From the NCBI GenBank assembly GCA_019614645.1, contig JABWDB010000006.1, forward strand, positions 2,294,001 through 2,358,000: a stretch of DNA of 64,000 nucleotides, in the 5' to 3' direction. The notes beneath the pieces are model-generated. The model had not been told where the DNA came from. It ran no database searches and was given only the letters and a program-made list of their open reading frames with translations. Origin of the DNA: Stratiolaelaps scimitus. Its lineage: Eukaryota > Arthropoda > Arachnida > Mesostigmata > Laelapidae. Within the stretch, counting starts at the first letter, position 1, and each line of letters opens with the position of its first letter. This document shows positions 49,021 to 60,597 of the stretch, piece by piece. The position numbers were made by a program, and so were the translations under genes.

Positions 49021-49430
49021 TTGTTCCTGTTTGCCAGATGTTGTTCATTGTTCCTTCTGCTCTTGGTCTGCACTACATCATCTCAGTTCTCTACCCCCAT
49101 CTCCGTGGTCCGTTCACTCGCTGTTCGTGCTCGCAAAACTATCGATGCGAAACATCACCGCCGCTGCCGCCTCTTCGCTACGGTCACGGTCGGAGTCGGC
49201 GGCGTCGCCGGCCAGCTCGGTGGAGCCAGCGCGAAAAATAGTGTCAATCAAACCCCGTGCGAAGTTGTCTTCGGGTTTTTGAGAGTGAAACACGGACGCA
49301 CAAACGCGCACAGAAAACACCAACGAAAAAAGAAAAAAACGAACGGAAATATGATGGACGCTCTGGAGCTACAAGACGGGCCCGATAAACACGGTACAGC
49401 GATGTGGAAATGGCTACAGCGTAAATAGCG
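49021..49430 (+). other. GC-richer block with two overlapping open frames; possible first exon
   Basis: Two plus-strand frames overlap. One starts at ATG 49145 and encodes MRNITAAAASSLRSRSESAA followed by PASSVEPARKIVSIKPRAK, ending at 49282. The other runs to 49428 and ends in a Lys-rich part, then MMDALELQDGPDKHGTAMWK. The Ser/Ala/Arg composition is like the N-terminal regions of many arthropod regulatory proteins. No domain is present and no donor is convincing. Confidence 0.25.
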
Positions 49431-52400
49431 AGACTCGAAAATCCTCCCTTCTGAAATTCATATCCCCCTCGTAAGCAAACGAATGCCGGCGATGATTATG
49501 GTATTAGTTTTATCGCGCGGCAGATATATGAGCACCTACGCACAAGTCGTCATGGTGACGATGATCAGTGACCTACCTAATCAAGGGGATGAAAGACGAG
49601 GGGTAACGCTATCGATGCGTTGTGTATTGCTGTGGTGGCCAACGAAACGTCGGCCGCCGATTCGGCTGGGTCTCGGTTTGCAACCACTTTGTGTAGAGAA
49701 CTCACATGGCAGTGAACTCTCATCGTTAGCCTGCATTCATATAATATATAGCCAAACAGAGATTAAGAGGCCGATCGGAAGGGGATATGCCTTCCCTGCC
49801 AAGACGTATTGCAGATCAAGGCGAGGCAGGTGTCTGCTTAGATGACAGCGGGAAAGGGGAGACAGGCCGGGCTCAAGAATTGAAGTGATTCGTAATTGTC
49901 TTCATGAAGAAGACAGATCGACGTTTGCCTCAGTGCGAATTGCCACGCAAACGTTTTGAAGATTGGCCTGACTTCAGCGGCGATTGTTAACTAAATCGAT
50001 ATGCAGGGCCATTAATAGCCTGGCCAGCATCAATAAGTGGTTAAGAAGATATCAAACGTGGTGTTTGATTTACCGGGAAATGTTGTGTAATAATTAAGAC
50101 AACGAATGTAACGGCGTCTAAATAGTCGGTCGGGCGGGGGCTGGCCCTGGGCTCAAACACGTAAAAATCGCATGGTCAAGCCGAACGGTGCAAGAATCCT
50201 TCATTTATAGAGTCAATTAGGAATATTTCTCCAGGTTCTTCCCGTTCACAAATCTACCGAAATACATTAACAAATGATAAACAACTGAGCGATATTGGCA
50301 CAGTTTTGACAATATTTGATAGTGGTCAACGAATTATCACACACTACACAAGTGGTAACAAGCACGAAACGACGCGACTCGGAAGTGAAACCCGAGGTCG
50401 ACGGGGACACACCTCCGAAGTTGGCATGCTACCTCAGTGACTTCTTGTACCAACTGTCACCTACAGTTCAATTCTTTAGGTTGACCTGTTTGCGACAGAG
50501 GTTGAACTCGTTGAAGGTCGCGAAAGTAGCGAGGATCGGCTTTAAAAATCCGAACAACAACGCTCGGGTAGTTTCAATCGTGACACAATAGAAACGCGGA
50601 GAATGACGGATCTGTCGTGATTTTCGTCAGCAACGAGCTGCATGTCAACATCTGATGGCAAGAGTTGACGTGTTCGTTGCCTGTTGGGTATCCTGGTGAA
50701 ATTTTTTTCATTGCAATTCTCATTTTCGTTCGACGTTTCGTTTGGTCGGAGGTCTCGAGCGCAACTAGCGACTCAATGGCCAGACAGCAGCAAATAGCTG
50801 CGGCGCCTTCTAAATATTTGCTGCCCTCATTCAACAGCAAAGTGTACCGCAGCCAGTTTGAAGCCTAAAATGCCTGAAGCTATAATCTGGCTCTGCTAAC
50901 GAGGATCGAAATAGCAGGAGGCGTCTATAAGCTACCCGTAGAAGCACTATATGGTAAGTAGCAAGCGTAGATCCGGTCTCTGTCGAATTTCGAGCTGCCG
51001 TAATCGCTCATCGCGGAGTTGGTTGGAAGGCTGTTAAACTAATTTGGTGGCTTTTTTTCTAGAAACTTTTAAGTGCGCGCTTCGACCCGGGTGCCATGTA
51101 TGCTTTAGATGTGCGGGACTTGACTCGACCTCATCTGAGCATTGAAGTCGCAAATGAAATTAATTAGGCATGGGCGAGTACAACCTGTACACACTCGCAT
51201 GATGAGCGTAATAATACAAGTAAATCTGTGAAAGGATTATTCTCATTATCTTATAATGATTTCTAACAACGGTATCAGTGAATGCTGTCCCAAGCTGTCA
51301 TTTCAGAGGCTAAGTGTGATTATTAACTCGACAGTGACGATATTAAGAACTACGTCTAAGGTTCCACACAAGATTGCTGTGAGTGATGACAATGGTGTCA
51401 GAATTTGTAAAATGTCGCTATCTAATATAGTGTTTGTTCTGTCGATTGTCGTTGTAGAATACATTAAGAGAAGCGATACTGAGCAATACACGTAACTCCT
51501 TGTTATTATTCTGCTGACCTTGTTTGGAGTTATTTGAAACTTACTTTGTACAAGCCACCTCTATTGTAGTATTCGATTCCGTTTCGGAGACCCCCGAGCG
51601 TTATAAAAGTCAAAGTTACTTTTGATGCCGGAGCAGTATGATTGGCGGCGGCTGTGTGACTTGTCTTGATCCTATGAACTTTTCTCATTCGATGGGCACT
51701 TGACAACACTCCATTATTTGGTAAGTAATGACAAAGTCTTCTCTGGGTGATTAATCCAATGACAGACATACGAACTGAATTGAGTGCATGACGCTTCTCG
51801 TCTGACCAAGCCGTCGCTACCGAAAACAGCTAATGCATTTTATGGGGAAAACCACCGCCGAATATGTTGGCACGGTTGAATCATTTCCTTGATCTACGTA
51901 GAGATATGGCTGCAAAGATGTCACCAGCATAATCCACTCTCGTACGAGGTACATAATGCAAAGGGTGATAGATAATAAACAGTCTACTAGTATCACAGTC
52001 ATGTCGGGCCCTTTTTCATCGTCGTAGATGGACTATGATAGAAGGGCAGAGGCAACCTTTGCGGTCCGCCGGGTCCGGTATTGCCTACCGTCCCTACCGG
52101 AGGTTAGAACATTCTCTCGATCCCGAAGAAACACGTCAGCATGCTACTTTTCGATCTACTTTCCCTTTGTTTTCGATTCGATCGAAGGAGGATACGTATC
52201 TTCCAGAAACAGAGGCCAACCCAGCCGTACTCCCTGAACGACACGGGGCTTCCGTCGCCGTTCGCTACGGTGAACCCGTTTGCAGTATCTCCCGCTCGAG
52301 CCCCGACAGATAAATATAGTGAATAGATAGACATGACAGCAGACGGGCCGACCGGCGCCGTACGACTTGGGCATGGGGTTGTTGCTGGACGAATTTTCTA

Positions 52401-52950
52401 GTTCCTGATAAAACGATGGGATCGACCCACGCACGCTAGTACACGTGTATAGACAGATCGTAGATCGTTCTCGACAGCGGACAACTGGCCGATGCATCGG
52501 ATTTCTGGACCTTCCTTCGAAGAAGGTCCGGAAGGAGTTGTATCGTTGCATTGTTAGTAAAACAAATGACGATACATTACGCTGGTGCGATAAACATTAG
52601 AAGTAGAACAGCAGGTTGGGATACCTAGGGATTACTCAACCATGGAGAATTTCCAACTGGTATCGAACTTGGGGGAAAACCCTGATGCAAGAGCGTCCTA
52701 GCAAGCTATTTTTTTCAAGTGTAATTCTAGTTACGCAGCTAATTGTGTGCAACAGGTGCCGCAAACGTTAGGATACTTATAGCTCGCGTCTCCTATCTAA
52801 TTTACAGTAGCCGTTATTCGGTTATTAGGCTGAGAAGTGCATATTTTTCTTGTTGTCGCCGTTGCGGCTTTCTCCACCGCTGCGACTGATGGTGTCAGAC
52901 TGAATGATGAATTACAGTCTGGGCGCCGACCTGTAGATTTATTTCACTCA
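49431..52950. other. Gene-poor stretch
   Basis: Several frames of 60-130 codons, none recognised. The only structure I note is an 8-bp-stem hairpin at 52507-52529. Confidence 0.4.
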
Positions 52951-52951
52951 A

Positions 52952-53300
52952 ATGGGCTCTGCTGTGCCATGCCTCGCCACCAGCAGCAGTAGCAGCAGCA
53001 GTAGCGCTACGGGATCGTCTGGTCGAACGGATGGCCGAACAGACTCCATCTCGCCGCAGGGAGCGACAGCTATCTATGGCCGGCACACCCGCACACAGGA
53101 CACATGGCGTAGAATATCCGCCACCAGCATCGCTGCCACCTACGACGACCTTGTGTGTTGCTGTAGACCAAAACCATCTGGCCCGTTGGCTAGACGCCAC
53201 AGCAGCACCAGCCGTAGAGCAAGTGGCGCTGTCCGCGTCAGTCCACCTCGGAGCTGGTCCGCAGTCTATCGATGGCCCTTCCATCCAGACCAGAAGCTAG
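52952..53300 (+). other. GC-rich island; possible coding exon (frame from ATG 53031)
   Basis: A CAGCAGCAGTAGCAGCAGCA run is followed by GC-rich DNA in which three frames are open (52952-53419 plus, 53031-53300 plus, 52895-53284 minus). The plus frame from ATG 53031 (context GGATGG) encodes MAEQTPSRRRERQLSMAGTP, then VEYPPPASLPPTTTLCVAVD and LARWLDATAAPAVEQVALSA. That reads most like protein, but no domain is recognisable and the other frames cannot be excluded. Confidence 0.3.
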
Positions 53301-54274
53301 ACCACATGGCCACAATAGGGCGCACGGGCCGTACTGCTGTTCGCCGATCGAGCCCTCCTACTGGCAGTTGGTGGTGCACTCTGAATGTGTCGATATATGT
53401 GTGTGTGTGTTATGCATAGTGTGGTATTGTGCGTGTAGTGCTCGCCCCGATCAAAAGTCCCGAGTATGACGATTATTTTCTCCGCAATGCATGACGCTGT
53501 CCAGTGAGCTGGGAGCAGCAGCTTCCGCGGCAGGCCACACTTACCGTTGTTGTAGGGGCGCTGCCGCTGCTGGGAGAAGCGCGCCAGGAACAGGTCGGAA
53601 TAGGCCAAACGGGCCGAGAGGCAGAGGCCACGGGAGGGCAGGGCATCATCGCCGCGTTTCTCGCTACGCGATTTCTACACTAGCGCTAGATGACGACACC
53701 GTTAGATCGCTGAAACGCTATGCGGTTACGATTATTAGTATTGTGTATGGAGAGAGGCAGGCTGGCTGGCTAGTTCACCAACTTACCTGCTCAGTGCTCA
53801 CGGGTTTCGCCGTTCGTCTGTCCGTACGACTTGTGCGTTGTCGTCGTTTGACTCAGTGTGATAATGCCTTTACTCGACGGCTACTGCTGTGATCGTTGAG
53901 AGCACACTCGCTTATGCGAGGCAGAACGCCTGACCTTTTTGCTGGATCTGGCAAAGAGAAGCTTCACAACAACTGCAAAGCTATTATACAATACTCGGCT
54001 ATTCTTTCTGCGCGTCGTATATGGAACACTGTGTGTTGTATGTTTGTGTCCGTGAGCGTGTGCGTGTGTGTGTGTATCTATCTCTGTGAAGGGCCCCAGT
54101 AGTCGAACATCGCATCGTAACGTGTGAGAGGACTGACAAGTGAACAGTGAACTGTTTGTCCCTGATGGGTTCGAAAAATTGCTGCTGGCTTCTGACGGTG
54201 AGTTATAATAGATATGCCCGTTGGCCATCTCGTAAACAATTGCAAAGGAGGATGCGGCTGATGGGAGGTTGATG

Positions 54275-54275
<1 letters not shown>

Positions 54276-54311
<36 letters not shown>
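54276..54311. repeat. (GA)n microsatellite
   Basis: About 34 bases of GA with one TA interruption. Confidence 0.95.
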
Positions 54312-54314
<3 letters not shown>

Positions 54315-54857
54315 ATGTGCACGACAAGATGAAGTAATACATATATAGAAGCTCGGACGTTGTTCTCCTGCTAAACACATTTGGTTTAATGTTTTCGGGC
54401 GACTCTCAGCCAATATGTATCGTCCATGATATTGCTGTTTGCACTGCTTCGTAAGACGGACCCCTAAATGCAAATTTGCACAAACAGTTGCGATCGGACC
54501 CTTGCACCTACGTGTCCTAAACGAATTGCGTCTATGAGACAGTTTCGTGATTGTGGATCACGTAACATCGGTCGTCGAAATGATTGATTCGCGTTGCTAT
54601 CCCGCAGTTGCTACTGTTATTACATTCTCCGATGAGGTTTTGCGGTAGTCGACTGCAGCAAGGGAATAATACATCGACTTGAACCGTCATACAACCTGTA
54701 TAAATGTGTGGAGCTACGATGGTCCAAATCGCATTTCAACCACTGACACTGTATACAAAGCCGGCAGTATGATGAGCCGCTTGGCTGGGTATGGATGCCT
54801 TCTAGTGGGTCTGCCTACGCATATACGCAAATTTAAATACGGGGCAATTTCCGTGAA

Positions 54858-55043
54858 TTGTTTAATCGGGCGAAAGCTTTTCCTCGGACCTTCTCGGACC
54901 CGAATACGGCGGCTGTCAACAAAACGGGCGGCTCCATTGTTGGTGTGGCTATTGTCTGCCAGTCCAGGTGTCTCGCATTTTGTCGCTGGGTGGCCGACTT
55001 CGCCAACTCCTACCTGCTGAATAAAGTGCTCGACAGCAACTAA
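54858..55043 (+). CDS. Unrecognised open frame, possible terminal exon or decayed gene
   Basis: The frame encodes FNRAKAFPRTFSDPNTAAVN, then GGSIVGVAIVCQSRCLAF and RWVADFANSYLLNKVLDSN before a TAA. It has no ATG at its start (the first codon is TTG). The composition is protein-like, but I recognise no family and see no secure acceptor upstream. Confidence 0.2.
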   Translation: MFNRAKAFPRTFSDPNTAAVNKTGGSIVGVAIVCQSRCLAFCRWVADFANSYLLNKVLDSN

Positions 55044-56785
55044 TCCTTTGGCGGAGCACTCTCGAACGTAGTAAAATTCAATATAGGAAAAAGGAGGAGC
55101 TTACACCGCAGATGGTGGAATCTTTGCTCTTGTTCTTTATGGACGGTTTAGTCGTTCTCTCAAATTAACAGCAAACCAACATAGTTCACATATTATATAT
55201 AATTATCTAATGTTTATCCATAGTACATGAGCCGACCATACGTTTGGTCCGTTCATGGAACCCTCCAAGCGGAACCCTATGCTGTGAGAGTATTGCCCTC
55301 ATAGAATCCCACAAATGTCCATTCCCACAGCAAAACCGTTATTGGAAGAGTTTGAAGGAGATTTTTTTCACCAGAATCTCTCTCTGTCTACCGCCTAGTC
55401 CTGATCATGCGACAGAAAATGGGCAAACCCATAAAACGAGAAAACTCTACGAGCCCTACATAAAGATTCTACAAAAAAAATCTTTCAGTACTGTTACGAG
55501 AATCTTGCTTGAAGATTCTTCAGCGTCCGAGCGGTGACAACGAGTACTTGCTCGAATAACAGAATTATTAGTGACTATGACCGGGTGCCCCTTATTTACA
55601 CAAGAGCAAAGGTGCCTTATTTTTTAGTGCCCCTTTTACGGAAGGCCAATCGTCGCGCACAAAGCATTTTTCTTCTGTCCAATCGACTATCGTAGGAAGT
55701 GTTACACAAGTTAACCCATGTTGAATATATTATATCCTCTCAGTGTTTGTAAGCAGTTTTGCAGTCGTGATTGATGTACTGCGTTCTGTCTAGGCTGTAT
55801 AGCCGACGCCTGGGAGTAATCACTGCAGATTGAACGTATAGGGTTTATTCTGATAGATAGATGATCGTTCGGTTATTTAAGTAAACATAGCTGTGACACT
55901 CAACTCATCACCAAGTAGTAACACGCGTAGAAGTGTACTTATATTCGCATTATTTTTATAGCATTATACATGATCTATGATGTACTTGATGACGGATGTG
56001 TTCGATAGAAATGTACAGAGGTGAGTTTCAAATAAGGTAAAACAGACGATATCTGTCGTCGCACGGGTTTTGAGCGAAAAGGGAACACATACTACACATA
56101 TATTGTATGAATTATACTATACCTCGGCATGCTGATATTTTGAACCCATCTCATGTAGCGGGGCAATCGCGCAGAGCGCATCAACGTGCGGTCCACCGCG
56201 GAGGAAACCCGCTAGCGTAATAGGTGTTACCTTACAGGTAATTGCGCTACCGGGAGACGATTGTAGCTTTGTCTAATAGGTTCGCACTTTGACACACGTG
56301 TGCATCCGTTATAGCATTAACGCTGAAGCGCTGAGTTGAACGTAAAGTTACGTATAAGCCAGCGTTGAGACTGATGTCCTAGGTGAGTCCGCTAAACGCT
56401 TGCGAAAACTCGGAAAGTTGCACTCGGTCTGAGATGACATGCTCGCCGCCTCAGATGCTCCGGTAAGCGTATGTATTGGACTGCTAGACAGGAGGGCCAT
56501 ATATGCTCAGATTCAAATGCTGGCAGACGCTATGGAGAATCTTTGGATTCCTTGACCATCCTTCTTTATCCGTGGATGCTTGCCAGGTACGACTAGAAGG
56601 GATAGGGCAGTGAGAACAGGTATAAAGTTGACGATAGCTTCTTGAAGTAATACCGGCACGGTTCCGAAGCCTCTAACAGAGGGGAACAGCTGAGAGTCAG
56701 GTAACAACAATGGTTTTTTTTATGTCACATGCGCCTCCGACTCCCAGTGCCGTCTAGGTTTTACATAAATACCAAAACTTTTTAC

Positions 56786-56888
56786 CTGTTTTGATTCTCC
56801 GTGGTATCGCTTCCAAAACCTGCTTCGATTCGTTGGCTGGCGGGGCTGGCAATCCATACACTTCAAGGGCCTGTTGAAGTGTAAGCAT
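56786..56888 (-). CDS. Possible small first exon, unrecognised
   Basis: On the minus strand an ATG at 56888 opens a frame MLTLQQALEVYGLPAPPANE, then SKQVLEAIPRRIKT, ending at a donor-like CAGGTAAAA (donor GT at 56785-56784). No next exon or family was identified. Confidence 0.18.
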
Positions 56889-57161
56889 ATTTGTGTGATG
56901 GAGAGCAAATTTCGTTTACACAAAATTCCGTAACACTCCAATCCGATACTGCCGTTTTGAGAACCCGGAAAGGGGCGGCTTTCAATTGTATCGTTGATCT
57001 CAGACACAAATCATCGTTTAGGGACCAAGCGTGGCTTTTCTTGCAAGCTTTATTGATTGTGCAGTGTTGCACCAGTTCGTGTTTAGGGGAAGGGATAATG
57101 ATGTGGCTCGGAAAAGCACCACTGTTTACTATTGCGTATGTGACCTTAGTGAGTCCACTAC

Positions 57162-57302
57162 GTCAGCGCGGTGGCTTGGACGGCTGAGGCTCTGGCTGCA
57201 AAAAGCCAGAGACCGCAGGTTCAAATCCCGTTGCTTGACATATAAGAGAACTTAAGTATTGTATGCAGTTCCTTAAATGAATCAATAAAGCTTTACCCTT
57301 TA
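57162..57302 (+). mobile_element. tRNA-Leu-like SINE, most complete copy
   Basis: The head (57162-57240) resembles tRNA-Leu. It starts GTCAGCG, has an A box GTGGCTTGGACGG, an 8-bp hairpin CTCTGGCT/AGCCAGAG with loop GCAAAA, a B box GCAGGTTCAAATCCC, and ends TTGCTTGACA, which pairs imperfectly with the 5' end. The long hairpin and imperfect acceptor stem are wrong for a working tRNA. The tail (57241-57302) runs CTTAAGTATTGT, GCAGTTCC, CAATAAAGCTTTACCC and is shared with copies near 6.7 and 18.8 kb. Internal A and B boxes would serve as a Pol III promoter. Confidence 0.75.
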
Positions 57303-58219
57303 CGGTGTGAACTGTGATGTATGCAGAAGATGACTGAAGTCATCAACAAGGATTCAGTTTCCATTACACCCATGGTAGGTATAAACTATAATAAATTGCA
57401 TCATGCACCGTGTAGTGGAAGTTTGGCAATTGTCATTAATTTACGAATTCCACTATTGAACATGACGAAGCTGAATCGGCTCGTATGTGCTCTACGGAAC
57501 TGGAAGCAGGGACGAACCAGTTAATTTATTCAAGATGGGATATATCTTAGCGTATGTACACATCTCCAGCTTCTATGCTATAAGTAAGGCAGACAGTCGT
57601 TGCGAAGTTCTCATTTACTTTTCAGCTTGCCCTTAATGACTGCCTTGCCTCATGTTGCTATAATTGCAACCAATTAGCAGTTTATGTGACTCACTCTTGA
57701 CCACATCCATATCAGACTTCGCCTTCTTCTACGATGATTTTCTCAGAGGAACCTGCGTCGATCACAACGGAGACCGATCCCTTTCACGTAGTATTTCTCT
57801 AATGAGAGCTTTCTTCCCGGCGCCACAAAATCTGGACACTGATCTGTATGCGGACACACTCACGAATATGACAACATCGTCAATGGCGACGCATAAACAC
57901 CAACGCCAGAGACCTATCTTTAATGGGAGCTGTAAGGTGGCGGGTGTGACTCAACGACGTGCTCACTTACTGGCTGAGCTGTATCCGTGTATGACGCCCT
58001 TCTGTAGTCCTTTGAAAACTTGGGGCCGTCGGACACTCGAGGCAGTCCGCTGAGAGTATCTTGAACCGGAGGAACAGAGGCTGGTATGGGAGGGAACCAA
58101 GGAACCTCACAGGTGACTTCGTGGAGGACGTCCACCTGCCTGTCCGATCCCCACGACCTCACAAATTGAGCACTTCAGGAGTATGTACGCGGCGCAACAC
58201 ACCTTCGCTATCGTGTGAG
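57303..58219 (+). other. Probable 5' continuation of a decayed LINE
   Basis: Open frames (57664-58053 and others) lie directly upstream of the reverse transcriptase blocks on the same strand and may be its decayed N-terminal part. I cannot align them to specific motifs. Confidence 0.3.
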
Positions 58220-58875
58220 ATAAATGAATGTCGGCAGCTCACAATTTTATTGGGGCAGAATTCTCCGTTAGGGAGTTATTGGACTCACTGGATTTCAAGT
58301 CGGCGTTCGATTCGGTTCCACGAGGCAAAATCCCTAACAAACGAGCGAGCAATCGCCTGGGGTTTCGCCGAAGATGCTGCAGCTTATTGTGGTCATTCTA
58401 TAGGAGAATTCAGTGAAGATCGATGACGAAGTTAGCGCAAGACGACAACTTGAGTCCACTGTTATTCTCGCTGCTGCTAAGCGATCTCCCGGTCCGAGTA
58501 AAGGGCACGACTGACCACGTGAAGACGTTGCAGACGACGTTGTCATTTTTGGCAAACGTCGCTCACAACTTTAGCAAGCACTGGCGACACTGTCTGGTTA
58601 CAGGCCAGAAGTTGGACTGGCAATCAATATGGGCACGACAAAAGCTATGAAGTTTCGCCGGGAGGGCTCGTCGTCATGTTTTCAAATACATAGGCGTGAT
58701 AATACCGACAAACGGCTGCTTCTTCACAGGACACAGTGAGCGCCAGTCGCAGAGTGTCCGAATCGTCATTAAAGTTTTCAATGCACTGAAGTTGTTCGCG
58801 ACAAAAATAGCGCCCGTTACCTCCTGCGGGCTCGAAGTTACACATTGTAACTCGTTTTGCAATACACGGTTTTGA
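58220..58875 (+). mobile_element. Decayed non-LTR reverse transcriptase
   Basis: Reverse transcriptase blocks appear in order on the plus strand but in shifting frames. They are SLDFKSAFDSVPRGKI (block with a catalytic Asp, near 58285), LSPLLFSLLLSDLP (near 58440), NMGTTKAMKFRREG (near 58630) and FKYIGVIIPTNGCFFTGHSE (near 58680). The YxDD/ADD box between the second and third blocks is not intact in one frame. Frameshifts and an internal deletion after the first block make it a dead copy. The family is jockey/CR1-like by motif style, clearly different from the R2-type endonuclease element at 23.5 kb. Confidence 0.8.
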
Positions 58876-59199
58876 TCATGTTATGTGGACATACGACAGA
58901 GGGACCGCGATGGGCGCAACTCGAACTGTTCATATGGACATTGCGATGATATCATCACGTTGGAGAATATGCACTCGATCAATATCACTGATCCATCTGG
59001 TCCGTCATCAATCCTAAACATTCTCAGATGTATTTGTGCTCTGTTTACACGACCTGACCCCTATACGTTTTGCTGTTTCTGCCTTTGTACCATTTTACCT
59101 AGGTATGTGTGACTCAATAACACCGTGGCGAATGAATGATAAACGATCATACTTCGAGCGGTGACACTTGTGCTTGTGTTTGTCGAGGTACAAGTGTGA

Positions 59200-59235
59200 T
59201 ATATATATTATATATATACATATATATATATATAC
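59200..59235. repeat. Imperfect (TA)n array
   Basis: TA tract with TTA and CA interruptions; an inverted repeat ACACTTGT/ACAAGTGT (59164-59197) lies immediately left. Confidence 0.9.
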
Positions 59236-60215
59236 TTAATAACTATTTGTAATTATTAATTTGTGCTACTTACATGTATCCATCTACATTAAGCACGGCG
59301 CATGTTTTCATTTGCTGTGACAGACTCTGTTCTTCATTAAGTACGATATAGTAGAAGATAATGTGCAGCCAAGGCTTAACACGAAGACAGAGATATGCTC
59401 TCGTTTTGTTTAGCAGAGTATCTATCAACCAGCTCATTAGCTGGCAGGAACCCAGTCAGCCAGTTGGCAGCTGACTTCAATCATTGTCGTACATTGAAAT
59501 CGATCTAACCAGTCATCTTTGAAATCGATCAAAAACACGAACGCAAACATCGATCGGTCAAAAGCGCTGTGTCTCGAGGCTGTGATACAACATTCGCAGA
59601 TCATCGGTGAATGAAATGTGTAGCTTGGAGACGCTTTCACTTGAGCACTTACCCGGGAGAAATGTCAAAGACGAATATCACACAACGGGTATCAGTTGGA
59701 GTTTTTCCAAGAGACAATAACAGTAACAACAACAACAACAACCTGATTAATACTCGACATATGCAGATAACATTGTCGTCATAACTTCGATTGGATTTGA
59801 AATAGTTAAATACTCAGCTGTAACAAATGCCTGTCTGCATCACATGTATTGTATGCGTACATACACTAAAGCACACGGAACAAGTCAACAAATATTGGGG
59901 GATAATTGTAATAAATTCAAACCAAGCTCGAATAGTTTTGTCATATTCAATTAAATCTTAACCCTTAAGTGTTGATTACTCCCCTTTTAAAAAACGAGAC
60001 GATGTTACTCGTATCAGAGCAAAGAGAACACTGCAATTTTCGAGCTCACATTGCTACGGGCAGAAGGGTTTTATGTTTTGTGATTCTCTCACTAAAAACA
60101 CGCTGCCGAGAACAAATTGAAAGGTAACGCTGTAAACATTGATTAATTGATTCAACAGTCGTTGTAATATGCGAAATCAACGCTGAAACGCCAACTATGG
60201 AGATATTAAGGAGAG

Positions 60216-60216
<1 letters not shown>

Positions 60217-60250
<34 letters not shown>
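60217..60250. repeat. (TA)n microsatellite
   Basis: 34 bases of uninterrupted TA. Confidence 0.95.
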
Positions 60251-60253
<3 letters not shown>

Positions 60254-60584
60254 CAGGACCGAATAGCTTGTCTATCACTTTAATATCATTCCAGTTGATT
60301 GACAATGTGACAAATCCACATTATTCAGCCTATCTGAACACTATTCGTGAGGGGCAACAAACAAACACACTGACATTGTCCTTAGCACATTTCGAGCATG
60401 ATCTAAAAAAATATGTTAAACTATACAAATAAAATCATGATTTCAGAGACTCCCACCTCTGTGGCCCCCTATTGCATTATAACAAACGGGTTCCGGCAGT
60501 CGATTGCAGCATGCACACAATTCTGCCCAGGGCAACGGCAGCGAATGATCTCACCACTCGTTCTTGTGATTGCTCTAACTTCGA

Positions 60585-60597
60585 CGCGCGCGCGCGC
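60585..60597. repeat. (CG)n run
   Basis: Six CG units in AT-leaning DNA, a left-handed (Z) DNA-prone sequence. Confidence 0.9.

Larger units (their letters stand above)
53301..57161. other. Gene-poor stretch
   Basis: Contains TG-rich (53397-53412, 54056-54074) and GA (54276-54311) arrays and several unassigned frames, including 54858-55043 plus and a possible small exon at 56786-56888 minus. No recognised gene. Confidence 0.4.

Noticed and set aside
57162..57240. Working tRNA-Leu gene
   Set aside because: The anticodon-arm hairpin is too long, the acceptor stem is imperfect, and a SINE tail shared with two other loci follows.
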